Shown one piece after another: positions 1 through 12,524 of a stretch of DNA of 64,000 nucleotides (position 1 is the first letter of the stretch; every line of letters starts with the position of its first letter). The stretch is taken from positions 9,042,001 to 9,106,000 of the forward strand of contig JANCRA010000003.1 of the NCBI GenBank assembly GCA_024362935.1, written 5' to 3'. Below the pieces are notes generated by a model. That model was not told where the DNA came from and did no database searches. It saw only the letters and a list, made by a program, of their open reading frames with translations. The DNA comes from Setophaga petechia (Eukaryota > Chordata > Aves > Passeriformes > Parulidae). A program made the position numbers and the translations under genes.

Positions 1-684
1 AATGACGAGACAGTATATTTGGAATATTCTGAGGAGAAAGGGTATGCAGATACTGGCCTGCAGCCTACAGCTCAGCCAGCTGCTGACAAGCAGCAGCTAA
101 CAGGAAAAGGCGATAGAGTACCATGTGATCATTCCTGCAAGTCTGATTAATGCAGTATACTCCAAGAATACAGGCTGATATCTTCATTATTCGAGCCAAA
201 TAAGTCAAATATGGTACACGACAGGCTTCACAGCTAAATTATCATTCACATGCTACATCGAAATCAGCAAGCGCAAGCAGAGGATAATAAAAAACTAAAT
301 ATATATTGTAACCAAAGAGATTAATTAGGCCCATTCAAGATGGTTTTCTTACCTTGTAGTGATATTTTAGTCTGTTTTTATTCATCTAAACCATCAGTGA
401 TGGAACAAAAGACTGCATCCACAAACCTCCCCTTCCATGAATGCCAGAACATTTAAAGTAGTTTATCTGCTAGAAATCATTTCCTCTGTAGTCTATCCCC
501 AACCACTTTAACTCCTTCAGCCCTGAACTCATTGCCATAAACCCCATTTGCAGGGCCATGCGGGCTTTTTTGGGTTTACAGGGTTAACACCAAGAAATCG
601 CAGCACTGCCACTGAACGAGGTGGGATAAGAGCCAAAGGAGTCATATCTGCGAGATCACAGAAGGGAGATAGGAATGAGGAAAG
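1..684. other. Noncoding stretch, inferred EVL intron 1
   Basis: This is AT-rich sequence with no splice-bounded open frame and no repeat family that I recognise. It belongs to the inferred first intron of EVL only if the exon call at 26572-26576 is right. Confidence 0.4.
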
Positions 685-728
685 TTGAGCATTTCGTGGC
701 ATTGCAGTGTGCAGGCGAGGATGCTTCA

Positions 729-765
729 GCTGCCTAGCAACAGCGCACGCAATCTCCATGGCAAC
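729..765. promoter_or_regulatory. Pair of RFX X-box-like motifs
   Basis: GCTGCCTAGCAAC at 729-741 matches the palindromic RFX X-box (GTTGCCTAGCAAC) with one mismatch. CCATGGCAAC at 756-765 is a perfect right half of the related GTTGCCATGGCAAC form. The two are about 15 bp apart, at the start of a CpG island. RFX factors bind such sites at promoters, ciliary gene promoters among them. Binding here is inference. Confidence 0.45.
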
Positions 766-989
766 AGCGCAGCCAGCGCAGGGGGCAGAGCATCCGCTGC
801 GCACCCCAGGGGCGACACACGGGGACACGGTCTGCGGCACGGCCACACCACCCTGTGCCGGGGGCACCGGGGGCCGCGGGGCACGGCGGGCTCGGGCTGC
901 AGCCTCGCCTCCTCCCTGGGGAGCGCCCGGGGCTGCGGCTGCGGGGAGCGCACGGCCACGCTCCGGGAAGGGCTCGGCGAGGGACGGCA

Positions 990-1013
990 CTGCTGCTGCT
1001 GCTGCTGCTGCTG
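990..1013 (+). repeat. (CTG)8 trinucleotide repeat
   Basis: Eight uninterrupted CTG units lie at the right end of the CpG-rich block. Read in other frames or on the other strand they give poly-Leu, poly-Cys, poly-Ala or poly-Gln runs in spurious open frames. There is no evidence that they are translated. Confidence 0.9.
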
Positions 1014-1226
1014 GAAATAACACGGCAGCCCTCCGTGCTGATGCTGAGAAAACACCGCTCAGAGTGCTGGGGAACACACCCCAAACAGCAGGAGCCAGAG
1101 CTCGCCATGCCCGTAGCACTCCCGTGGAAATTTTGGACACGCAGGAATCACCAGCTTGCTTAGGGGTTGCACGGGTGTTAGCCATGAGACTGCAGAGACT
1201 TTGCCTTGGCAGCCAAACTCAGCAGC

Positions 1227-1383
1227 GGGATGGGGAGGGTGGGGTGGGAGGTTTAACCCTGAGGCTGTGCACACTGCATCGGGATGGGGAGGGTGGGGTG
1301 GGTTTAACCCTGAGATTGTGCACACTGCATCGGGATGCGGAGGGTGGGGTGGGTTTAACCCTGAGGCTGTGCACACTGACACT
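1227..1383 (+). repeat. Three-copy 51-54 bp minisatellite with G-quadruplex motifs
   Basis: Three direct copies start with GGGATG at 1227, 1281 and 1332. Each holds a G-rich core followed by GTTTAACCCTGAG and GTGCACACTG. Copies one and two contain GGGGAGGGTGGGGTGGG (1232-1248 and 1286-1302), a four-tract quadruplex motif with one-base loops. Copy three has a substitution in the first tract but still has three runs plus an upstream GGG. Confidence 0.85.
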
Positions 1384-4300
1384 GGTCAGAGGGGGGACAG
1401 GCTCTGTCAGTCACCTCCTGGCTAGAGAGCAGCTGAAAGGTGAGGATTGCTGGAAATGAGGGAGATTCAAATCCTGGGAAATCAACCCCAGCCCTGGAAA
1501 AGCGAGAGAATGGGGCAGTGGGAGAACATGCTGTCTGAGAAAGTCACAGAGAGACAACAAATTCAAAGCTACCTCTGGGGCTGCTCCCCTCCTTGCCTCT
1601 TTCACTGCTAGGGCTGGTTTCTAGCACAAGGAAACACATGGAGGATTTTGGCTGGAGTCTGAAATATCCAAACTCAACTACAGCTCCTGAGGCTCTAGGG
1701 CAATGGTTGTCCCACTGAGCTGTGGGATGTGGAGGCTGGAAAAGCATCCAAAGGGTACAGACTGCCACATCTCCTAGACACAGTGATTGGGGACAGGCCA
1801 TGGTAACTGTGGCATCTGATCTCATGGATCTGAGAAATACAGGTAAAAAGGGCTGGAATGAAAGGAAAAGGCACCCATGGCAAAAAACCCCATCACTGGG
1901 AAAACCCAGCACAAAAAACCCCCTCACATTTATTTGAGATATTTATTGGCGTCTTTAATGTAGTAGTGACCTTGGGTTTCATTTTATTTCCTTTAAACAA
2001 ATGTGATAGTGTTAAGTGACAATAAAGGCACGCTGTAGGAACACTAAAACACATGCAGTCACACCATCTGACAGAAATTAATTCTTCCACAGGCATCCAG
2101 CAAGAGAAGGACTGCAAGGTAGGTGATTCTGGCTACAGCCTAATAAAAGATTAAAGTTGGCAGAGAGGAGAACAACACAGCCATCCAAAGAAGCCTCTGC
2201 CATATTTAGGCTGAGCTTCAGCCCAAGTGTGCTCGCTGCACACAGCACCCCAGCAGCTGGGCACAGCAGAGGAACCCCTTGCAAGCAGCTGTTCTGCTCC
2301 TGACCTTGCAGGAAATGGTTTTATACCTCCAGAGCTAGCCAAGGTCCCTCATGGGGGAAGGACAGAATTCTGAATTTCTGTTTTCCTGCTCACCACAATC
2401 TTCCTCTAACTCAAATCAAGTGGAAGAGGGCTGGTGTTTCTTTCTCATGCTGTTTATCTAAAATAAAACCATTCTATAGAATTAAGAGCAAACATACTGC
2501 TTTCCCCTAAGCATTCTTCTTGAAACAAAGTTGACAAAATCATGGTCTGCTCTTTAAATTTCTGCAGTTTCTCAACAGCCACAATGCAAATAAATAGTTA
2601 ACTGTTCAAGTCAAGGCTTCTGTCATCAATGAGTTCACTGTGAAGGACTAGAAAAGCAAACATCCTCCACAAAGTTTTCATACACACCAGAGGTCAGCTG
2701 TTGAAAGGTTTCATTAGGATAACATTTTAACTTCTTTTTTCTTGGCCAGCACTTTCACAACAGCTGACAGCATTACACACAGAAACAGCAGGACTTCTAT
2801 CATGTGAGACAACCAATAGTCTCAATTCTGGTTAATTAATTCCTAGGATTCCCATATTCAATAGTGAGATCTGAGACCATCACGTCCTACTGTAGACATG
2901 AATGTGGCTCAGCATGAAATTTTACCAAACAGAACCCACAGGAGCTTCAGTCACATGAAGACATGCAATGGCCAAATTCATAAATAAATGCAGGACTATA
3001 ATACCTCCTTATTATAACTGTTTAGCAAAGACTGTAACTTCCTGTGCCCTGGGCCAGACTGAAGGTCTTGAGAAGCAGACAGAAATTATGTCAGAAACCA
3101 CAATCAGCAATGAAAATTTTCACAAGAAGTTGTTTATTCCCTTCCTGGCACTGTAGCCAGTCCAGACATTTGATGACAAATGTCCCTCACTTTAACAAAA
3201 ATTGAAATTATGTCACATGAAAGAAAAATCTACTAAAAATTGGTTGGGACAATTTATGTAATGGGAAGTGTGGGACCCAGACCCCACCTTCTGATCAGAG
3301 GCCAAAAAAGATGTGACACTGAGTGTCCCTCCCACTGAAGACAGGCAGCAGCTTTTTGGGAAACACGTTGAGTTCTAATGCTGGGCTCTAACAAACAAGT
3401 GAGACTGTAATAGAAGTGGTTATACTTGATGAAAGCTTGTCAAAAAAGCAAAGGATGCACAAAAAGCCTGGAAGTATGACAAACCAGAACAAGGCAGAGG
3501 ATACTGGTGAAATTTCTGGCTCTTTCTAGAATTTCACTGCCATACAAGGGCTTCAGGCTGATACTCTGCTAAGAGCCCATTTCCTCAAGTGTAACATCTT
3601 GCATTATTGTTATTTAGTGTATCGGTGTATCAGCATTTGTCCTCCTGACCTGAAATTCCACCAAAGCCTTTGCCAGATGCTTGGTGACATTATCTGATCA
3701 CAAACAGACTGAGACATTTTAATGAAGTTATTCCCTTATTCCCTTGCTCAAGAAAGGAAAGGAAGAAAGCCACTAACACAGTGGACTTCTGTCATTAAGC
3801 CTGCATTATCATTATGCTGAAGTGATATTCAGACCACTCTAAAAAAACCCTGCAACTGTTCTGAAAAATTCAGCATTCACTTCAATTCATGAGGAAGAAA
3901 ACAAAAAGAAGGGAAATGAGCCAACGAGAGCATATCTAATGAGTGTTCATTCACTGCATCTCCAAAATTTCTGCACAGTGGAGAATGTGGCAATCACAGG
4001 CAGCATCCCAGAATATGCTAAGTCTCCTTTTGACAGGATTGTATCTGAGTTCAAATGTCTTTTGTGGGCTTAAGAAAATAAGATTTAAAATGTTTATTGA
4101 AATAGAAAAGGAGTGGCTACCTTTGTTTGTTCAGGTAGGGAGATTGTAAAAATAATTGCAGTGCCCTTAAGCTTACAGAACAAGGATGCATTCAGTATTG
4201 GTATTGACTTAAAGCTTCATCTGTTAAAGGGGAGGATGGGTGGGGCAAAAATGAACTTTTTTTTTTCCTCCTTTTATTAATGGTATTTCTATTATGTGTT

Positions 4301-5199
4301 GCCTTAACATACAATGTGAATTTTGATGCACAAGGATAATCCAACATATTTCAGGCTTTTCCTTTCACTCGCAGGTTTTCAGGTTGACCATGAAAGTTTG
4401 ATTTCCTGATGTCAACCCTCACAAAAAAAAAATCCTACCTCATTTATATATCTTGGAATTATCACAGCCCGTGAAAATTTGCACAGAAATAATCAATTTT
4501 TTCCCTCTCAGCTTTGGCCCAAACATTCTTCATGCTTTGCAAATCTCAGGGCTTGAGATTCCTGACCACAGGATGGCTGATGCCTTCCCCACAGCTTTAC
4601 TCTTATCATTCTGGGAGTATCACATACCATTTTCAGGAACAGACACCCTGTACCAGGTGCAGACCAGCACACAGGGCTGAAAGGGGATGTTTTTCCACAT
4701 ACAGCCTCATCTGCCTTATTCCAGTGCTTCAGGGAAGATGCACTGGAGTGAACCAGAGAGAATGGGGTTCTTACTGATTTTCTATCAGCCCTTGGGGACA
4801 GCACCAAGTCACAGCTAGCAATCCAACAGAACTCAGCCAGTCAGGGTGAAAACTAAAAGCTCCATCCGGATTATTAAGTTATTGATCACTGCAACAGTGC
4901 CTGAAATATCCAGTCAAGTGTAGGACTGTGTGGTGCTGACCACCATAGAAAGCTGAAAATGGAAAAGCAGTTTACATAAACAACACACAAGGATATATGG
5001 GATAAATTTAAATTAGTAAAAGAAGAAATATGGTCAAGCCACCAAACATGTAAAAACTAAGATTCAGTCTGTATAGGTTGCAAATGTTAGTTGATATGAC
5101 CAGGATTTGGGTATTGTTTCCTGTTTATGAGAAATTATTTAAAATAATACAAAATGTAGTGACAGAGCAAGGGACAACTGCTTCAATCTGAAAGGCCAG
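1384..5199. other. Noncoding stretch, inferred EVL intron 1
   Basis: I see no splice-bounded coding exon, RNA gene or recognisable transposon. Open frames are all short and look random. Confidence 0.4.
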
Positions 5200-5425
5200 T
5201 TAAGAACAGGTATTAGGAGGAAATTCATTCCTGTGAGGGTGGCAAGGCACTGCAAGAGGTTGAAGCTGTGGATACCCCATTCCTGGAAGTGTCCAAGGCC
5301 AGGCTGGGTGAAGCTCTGAGCAGCCTGGTCTGGTGGAAGGTGTCCCTGCCCGTGGCAGGGGGATGGGAACTAAATGGTCTGTAAGGTCTCTTCCCACCCA
5401 AACCATTCCATGACCCTATTGATTA
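5200..5425 (+). mobile_element. CR1 LINE 3' fragment
   Basis: The segment follows the avian CR1 3' end in order: an imperfect 'AGGAGGAAATTCATTCCTGTG' start and the GAGGGTGGCAAGGCACTG block, then the CCAAGGCCAGGCTGG block, the GTGTCCCTGCCC...GGCAGGGGG block, and the terminal TCCCACCCAAACCATTCCATGA with a degenerate octamer tail. It is 5'-truncated, as is usual for CR1. Several substitutions suggest an old copy. Confidence 0.9.
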
Positions 5426-7607
5426 AAAAATAAAATAAAATCCCTTCCAAGGAAAGGCACAAGGCTATACAAATTTGAAGTGCAAGGTAATAATGTATTA
5501 TTTTTCCTAGATAAAAAAACTACCAACCTTTTTTTTTTCAGTTCAGCACAGATAAATTTGAATCATGTTGCAGACAGAAGTCTGCTTTGTAATTATAAAT
5601 TACACTGCCTCAATATTCACCTGACAGGCACAGTACCTTACAGCAGCTACATCTTTGCTGATTAGCATCTGTACAAACAGAGCAGAACACAGAAGACACC
5701 ATCAGAGAAAATCAGAAGAAATATACATGGTAAACTTCCTTAAAGCTAGCTGAAATTAATCTATTTGACTTTTTCTAAGTTGTGAGGGATTAAGTGGGGG
5801 GGAAAATGGAAGTTAGAGATTGCAACTTGACCAGCAATATCACCACTATCGAGTGAAATGTCCATGGAACTGAAAAAAGAGTCTGAATAAACCATGGCCA
5901 GTCATCCACTAAAGGGCACCTCCCAACAAAACATTTGGGCACTTCTGTGGGGTGTACGCCTCATATCTTACCAAATACACACCTGTGTGCTTCAGACATG
6001 GATACAATACACATACCACCACAAACACCCTGCCTTCTTGTCATCTCCACACAAGCCACTGGCCTAGATCTTGTGTTTCTCCTGTCCAGTGGCATGCTTG
6101 CATTCAGAAGTAGCAGCCACCATAAACCAAGCAACCTCCCCCACACAAACGAGCACATCATTGCCTGAATCTGTGACTCATTATCAGGTATACTGGCAAG
6201 ACAGAAGTTATTCTGCATGGAAAATACCAGTGTATACTAGATATCTTCTCTGGTAAACATTAGAAGAGTGTTCCTAGTAACAACTGGGTCTTCTTATTGT
6301 GAGAGACTGAAACACTTAATGGATTAAACATTTCTAAATCCATAGAAGGGCTTTTGCCCACTGGAGCAAACTGCAGAGAAGCAGGTGTCCACCTGCAACC
6401 ATCCCCAAAGCCCACACCTCCCCAGATATGCCTATCAGCTGGAATTTGGACATAAGATAATGGGGATAGTATTGTTTAATGGTCCCAGGTTTGGGGAGAG
6501 GAATGTATCCACAAGGGGTGCTGGAAGCAGGGCTGGAATGCTGCTGGCTCAGACACTGGGGGGAAGCTGCTGCAGTGCACAGTGGGGGTGAGCCCAGCCC
6601 TGGGGCTCCAGCTGGGGTTGAGAGAGGTCAGGACAGAGGCAAACCCACCAGGTAGGTCCTGTCACCTCATCCTCACTCCAGTGACAACTCCCCTGCCAGG
6701 CAGTACCAGGACAGCCACCCATGGCTGAAGGTTCTCACCTCTGCTGATGGACCATAATGGGCAACAACAGCCTCAACTGCACTGATATAACACTGATATA
6801 GCAGCTGTGACATGTTCAAAGGTGTCAGACTCCCACAGCATCCCCTGATCCACAACATCATCCAGCTTAAAGTCCCTGCCCCAAGGGAGGCACCTGGGTG
6901 TTCCCACCTGAACCTGACTGAATATAAACCCTGTAGATTCTGTGGTTGGGGCATTTCTCCACTGCCTCTTTAGGATTGCCACCACCACCACCTCCTCATG
7001 GAATCAGTCTGCAACCATCACTTTGACCAACAAAGATCAAAAAAAAAAACCAACCAAGCTTCACTGTGAGGCCCATGGGTGGTGAGATCTCTCCACTCTT
7101 ACCCTTTCTTTCTCTTTCTTACACATTTCCTTAAGCGATACTTTAATACTTTCATGTTGTCATGTTGCTGTAGATAACAACAACCAAAAGGGTACATATC
7201 TGTTTTCCTGTGCAACCAAATTGTTCTACAATGAACCCTACATGTGTACATTTACAGACACTGAGCATTCAGTGTTGTTTCCCTATTCTGCCCCAAGAGA
7301 TCTATTAACAAAACCTGGGTTACCTTTGCCTTCTGGGGTGGTTGTAACACTTACACCTCTCCACTCTCCAGTTAGATGGTAGGATGGAGGCAAGAGAAAA
7401 ATGAAGGCTAAGTTTTACAGCTCTGCTCCTTGGCCAAAAGTAACCTCACTGCAGCTGATGAAAGTCCTGAAGGCTGAACTATCTGTAGAGCAAGCTCGCT
7501 GCAGCTCAAGATCACAGCACCCAGCCTTAGGAGCTGTTGGCTTATGAGGATTTTACATACAATGTGAAAGTTCAGACCAGATCAATGCCCAGAATTTCAC
7601 CTGGAAC
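5426..7607. other. Noncoding stretch, inferred EVL intron 1
   Basis: This is unique-looking sequence with no exon, RNA gene or repeat family recognised. The part around 6380-6960 is somewhat more GC-rich but has only short open frames. Confidence 0.4.
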
Positions 7608-7945
7608 AAAGAATTATAGAATGGTTTGGGTTGGAAAGGACCTTCAATATCATCTCATTCCAGCCTGTGCAATGAGTGGGGACATTTTCCACTAGACCAG
7701 GTTGTTCCAAGCCCCATCCAACCTGGCCTTGGACACTTCCAGGGATGGGGCAGCCACAGCTTCTCTGGGCAACCTGTGCCAGTGCCTCACCACCCTCACA
7801 GTAAAGAATTTCTTCCTGGTACCTAATTTAAACATCCCCTGTTTCAATTTGAAGCCATTCCCCCTTGGCCTATCATTACAAGCCCTAATAAAAAGTCCTT
7901 CTCCAGCTCCCTTTAGGTGCTGGAAAGCTGCTACATGTGGGGGTT
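7608..7945 (-). mobile_element. CR1 LINE 3' fragment, reverse orientation
   Basis: Read on the plus strand it starts with TATAGAATGGTTTGGGTTGG, the reverse complement of the CR1 3' terminus. It continues through the ACTAGACCAGGTTG, CATCCAACCTGGCCTTGGAC, GGGATGGGGCAGCCACA and AGTAAAGAATTTCTTCCTGG blocks to the CCTATCATTACAAGCCCT block. It is the best preserved CR1 fragment in the window. Confidence 0.93.
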
Positions 7946-8489
7946 ATTCAGTATAAGGTGCTGTTGATAGAGAATCTGCCAAAACTGAGCTGCATTGCTA
8001 TCACATTAGCATGTGTTCTCCTCTTCTTCCTACAAAAAAATGGGGAAAAAAACCCACAGATTTTTCTTCCCTTGCATCTGATGCAAAAGACATTAGAATA
8101 AACATGTGCAGGAATTATTCACACACACTGTGGAATTCTTTGTTCAGAAACAGCTTCTGACAGCAGCACCAGACCTAAGCTGTGGCAATTTCAAAACAAC
8201 ATTTCCTCACTCCCATGAGAAAACACAAAGTTCTGATTCCTCCAAGGCTGCATTGCATCCTAGCACTCATCAGCACTTTCACACACTATCCCAAATGGCC
8301 TTGCTGGCAGGAGAGACTTGGTGCCACTGGAGCTGTGCTTCTGGCCAGGAGAAGGTGACACCACTGTCACCCTGGCCAGGTTCTGGCCCACTCTGCATGA
8401 ACAAGTCTTGCCTCCAGTGAGGCTTTTGATATCACTTCATTATAGACACATTCACCACCGTGTAAAAATACACAATGGGGGAGTAAAGA
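7946..8489. other. Noncoding spacer between two CR1 fragments
   Basis: No gene or repeat is recognised. Open frames of about 100 codons cross it but lack coding signals and run into the CR1 sequence. Confidence 0.4.
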
Positions 8490-8735
8490 AGGCAGTCAGA
8501 CTCTTCTCAGAGGTGACAGGACAAGAGGCAATAGGTATAAATTTTGAAACACAGGAAATCCAATTCAGAAATAAGAAAAAACTTCTCTACCATGAGTGCT
8601 CAAACACTGGCACAGGTTGCCTAGAAAGGTTGGGAGATGTTCAGAACTTCTTTAGGACAAGGTCATAAGCAAGGGTTGGACTCGATGATCTCCAGATGTC
8701 CTTGCCAACCTTCACAGCTCTCTGGCTCTGTGAGC
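8490..8735 (+). mobile_element. CR1 LINE 3' fragment, diverged
   Basis: The order of blocks is that of CR1: AGAGGTGACAGGACAAGAGG, AAGAAAAAACTTCTCTACC, ACTGGCACAGGTTGCCTAGA, then GGGTTGGACTCGATGATCTC and CTTGCCAACCTTCACA. The tail has decayed. Another CR1 in the opposite orientation lies about 540 bp to the left. Confidence 0.88.
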
Positions 8736-10050
8736 AGGACCTTCCCATCCCCTGGGCACAGATCAGTTTGTTCCTGAAGTGTGTCTGGCTGCTACAGCAG
8801 ATGTTCCACAGGCAGCACCAGGTCATTCCCACAACCTCTGCCCCTGGTGACAGCTCCTGTGGAATTTGCTCACTGGCCACGCCTGCTCCCTACGGAAAGC
8901 ACAGCCAGGGGAGGGGGATTGTACCTCATCTTTAACCAGAACCACTGACACAGAGAGGCCACAGTGCTGAGACTTCACACTGCCTTCCCCCCCTTAAGGC
9001 TGGAGGAAAGTTAAGGGTGGCCACAAGTATATCCTATAACCCAGGAGAACCTCAGGGGGCCTTTCTCTGAACTGCAGGTGGACTGGCCATGCTGCAGAGG
9101 GTCAATGGAAATGTGCCAACTTTACCAATCCCTTGGCAGAGCATCACTAAGACCCAATGTTTCTGAGCCAGACTTAGCAAGGAGAAATGTTTTATGATAT
9201 TCTACGGCAAATCAAAACCAAAGCAGGAAGCTTATGTTGCAAAGTATTGTTATGAATATTGTGTTTCTATCCCTCATTTGTTCTTCACATAAAAAAAGAA
9301 TGAAAATTGAAAATTTGTGAGTTTTTAGTTTGTTTTTGTTTAAGAAGCTGAGAAATATCACAGGTCCTGTTTTTTTCTGCTTCTGCTGGACTCATTGAAG
9401 GGGGTCCACTGGCTTTTTCAATGAAACAGTATTAGGTCTGACACTTTAATTAGAGGATGTGCCAAAATGAACACAAAAATATCTTTGTAACATAAGCTGC
9501 ATATTATCCTTTAGAGTCAAATGCATGAAAATTACAAAAACTGCATCACAGCAAAAACCTTTATATAATCCATGAGCTCAGGTAGCATTTAGGACCCAAC
9601 ACCATCTGAACATCATCAGCTCTCCAGTTCCCAGTGGTAGTAGGGATGAGATTCAATTTCCTAACAGAAGGACAAGCAAAAAGCAAAGCACTAACAGAGA
9701 TCCCATGTTAGGGGGAGGTTGCTTTGTGTTCTATAACCAGAATTTTCCATGCATCTCTCAATCTTCCTGTATCTCCTCTAACAAGAACAGGATTTCTAAG
9801 GTATTGGTTGGAATAGTAAAGCCCCACTGTTTGATTCAGGACTGTGTAGCAAAGTTACTGATGAATTCTCATTTTGGCTCTGCCAGCCCCCAGACCTCTG
9901 CTCTGTGCACAGTCTGGACCAGTCTTCAACAATCAAACCATTTCTGTGACCTGTCCCAACAGCCCTAAGCCCTGGCCAGCCACCACTCCTGCCCAAGAGC
10001 CAGCCAGAAGAAACCAGGACAGCCTGGGAGCAGGAGCAGAGCAGGAGGTC

Positions 10051-10086
10051 ACAGACACACAGACACACACACAGACACACACACAC
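10051..10086 (+). repeat. Interrupted (CA)n microsatellite
   Basis: A run of ACACAC units is interrupted three times by AG, giving a (CACAGA)/(CA) mixture. It is a simple repeat with no coding role seen. Confidence 0.9.
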
Positions 10087-12479
10087 TACTTGCCCAGCTA
10101 TAATTGCATGGCTTATGATTTCTCAACTGAATGATCCTCTTTTCTCACTCTGTCTTTAAAAAAACTGCCCACTTTGGCTATACAGCCATGTCTAACTGCT
10201 TATGGTGGAGCCAGTAGCATTTTTACAGCCAAGTAAGGAGCAGTAGCACAAATTGCCTTGCACTACCATGAATCCAGCTTAGTACAACACCAACTGCCTC
10301 CCTGCCTGTGCTCAGGGAGCCCTTCTCATCACTTAGGCTAGACTAAGAGGCAAGCCACACAGGACACATCTAATCTGTCCCACAACCAGGTCATAACCTT
10401 GGCAAAAGCAATGGGATACACTTTTGTCCATCCCAAAACTGTACAAAGGAGATATCCAAGACCAGGCAAGGACAGAAGAGGAAATCAGGAGTGGATTTTG
10501 CAATCACAGTGGTCTGGCTCTAGTTCCACTGACTCATACACCAAATCCCACAGCAAACTGCAGCAAACAAAAGCTTTTCCCTCCCAACAGTGATCACAGC
10601 TGAAACATTGCCTATTCCCACTGCCATCCTGCCTAGCAGTGCTTGGGGCTCAAATGCAGGGGTCCCAGCAGGTGTGCAGTGTCTGGCATCCAGCTGGGCT
10701 CTGGTCATGGCTATCAGCCCCACATCCAGCACTTGGACACTCCAGGTCATCTGAAATGATGGAACTGGGCACCAATTCAGTTCAGACAACTGGCTCGTAT
10801 CTTCAAGCATGGAGTATTTGTTCATGAGTCAAATCCTACTTCCCTCATCTTGGGAGGGAAAGAGAGGTGAGCATGACCTGTCCTTTAACATGAGATACAT
10901 TTGTCTTTTCAAGTATGAATGACTTCCTGAAGCAAATGGCTCAGGTCATCCCAGATAAACGTCCCAGTCAAATCCCAGCTTAGCTAATTTCTAATGAATG
11001 AAGGCACAGAGCAACCAGTGCATCCCAATGACCTTGAAAGGGAGGACAGAAATAGCAAGGCTCTGGAAATCAATTCACAAGACTCATAAAATGAGAAATT
11101 ATCACAAATCATCAAATACTATCCAAAAATTATTCCCCTTGCTCCTGAAATTCCTTCTAAGTTTCCAGCCACAGACAAGAATCCCTGCTCCTCAACATTT
11201 TTAACTCACATTTCTCTCTCAGAGCACTGCCCATCAGCCTGACATGTGGTCCTTCCAGCCTCACATTCCTAGATGCATTCCCCACGTTGGCTGCAAATAG
11301 CTCAAGCTCTCTCAAGTTTCATAAATCTTCCCTTCCCATCCACTGCCATGGGCACTGCCCCTTTTGCTACCTCAGGCTGGTATCAGATGCACAATATTAA
11401 GTGACATTAGTACTGCGCTGGACCCGAGGGTTGCTTCTGCCCCAGGTACTCTGCCCTCTCCCCCTGCCCTTCTCCAAACATTCCCTCTGTCCCTGCAGGG
11501 CTGGGAACAGAGCCCAGCCTGTGCAGCTGCCTCCCCACCTCCTCAGGAGCAGAAAGGCACTGGGCAGAGCAGAAGGGAGCTGAAATGTGGGCTGGGTCAC
11601 TACAACACAGGAATGGCAAGAACAGGTCAAGGGAAGCCAGAAAAATATGCTGGGGAAGAGGATTCAATGTCCTGGGCAGAAGGGTATTTTGTAGGAAGCA
11701 AAATGTGAAGGACAGGTACCAGTCCCACAGCCAGACTGTGCTGACCTTACCTTCTTCCCCCAACTTCTCAAGCTCCCCCAAAACTATAATGATTTAAGGG
11801 TATTGGTGATGCCTGAGGGTGTCCTTTCTGGTATCCATGTTGTGACAGACCCACATGGCATTGCCCACCATTGTGCCCCAGGTCTCCAACATCAGTGTGG
11901 CCTGAGGGCCCTTCTCCCCTCAGAATTCACTACATTGTACAGCTTAAGTCTCTGAAGTAATTTTATATTCCACCTCTATAACATATAGACAGGGGATTCA
12001 GAAACAGCCATGGAGATTTTCAGGTTATAATCACACCTTTCTTCTCTAATTCCCCTTTCTCTTTCAACTACCTCTTCTGAAACACTTTCAAAATGCTGTT
12101 GAGATAATCTCTCTCCTCTCTCTTTCTCCTCAAACAACTCCAAGTCTAAAATGTTTCTGTCTCTGACACTCTCCCTTCAGTTTATTATTTATCTTTATCA
12201 TGCAGGCTCTTTTATCCCACCAAAGCTCACAGGGTGTTAGGGACATAAAGGAAATGTTCCCAAGGAGTGTAAGGATCACAAGTGTGATGTCAGATCAGAT
12301 TATTCCTAAACAATCCCACACTTACATAAACACAAGGCAACACTCAACAAATGAGTAGTGACAAATAAAAAGGGTATATAGAAGTAATTATGATAAAAAC
12401 ATGTGAGTTTACTCAGGAATACTGAAATACCAGGATTTTTTCATTTTTTCTTTGAAAACCTGCCTTTTCTCTACATCCT

Positions 12480-12524
12480 TTGGACAAAAGAGGTCAAATG
12501 GGGTCTTTGGCCTCTTTTGACCAA
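12480..12524 (+). other. Imperfect 19-bp inverted repeat with 7-base loop
   Basis: Bases 480-498 and 506-524 of this kilobase pair over 19 positions with two mismatches. On the plus strand one of the mismatches would be a G-U wobble. The arms contain CAAAAGAGG and CCTCTTTTG. The stem is shorter than a usual microRNA precursor, so it may be a chance palindrome or the remnant of a small inverted-repeat transposon. Confidence 0.5.

Larger units (their letters stand above)
685..1020. promoter_or_regulatory. Secondary CpG-rich island within inferred EVL intron 1
   Basis: A block of about 340 bp is very GC-rich and dense in CpG, in contrast with the AT-rich, CpG-poor DNA on its left. It begins with two RFX-type X-box motifs and ends in a CTG run. 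Islands of this kind inside a long first intron often mark an alternative promoter or a noncoding-RNA promoter. I cannot see an exon with clear splice signals here. The several overlapping open frames on both strands are explained by the lack of AT-rich stop codons, so I do not call a protein. Confidence 0.5.

Noticed and set aside
529..1459. Several 100-250 codon frames with poly-Gln, poly-Ala, poly-Cys or poly-Leu tracts
   Set aside because: These come from reading the (CTG)8 run and the 51-54 bp minisatellite in different frames within a CpG-rich block.
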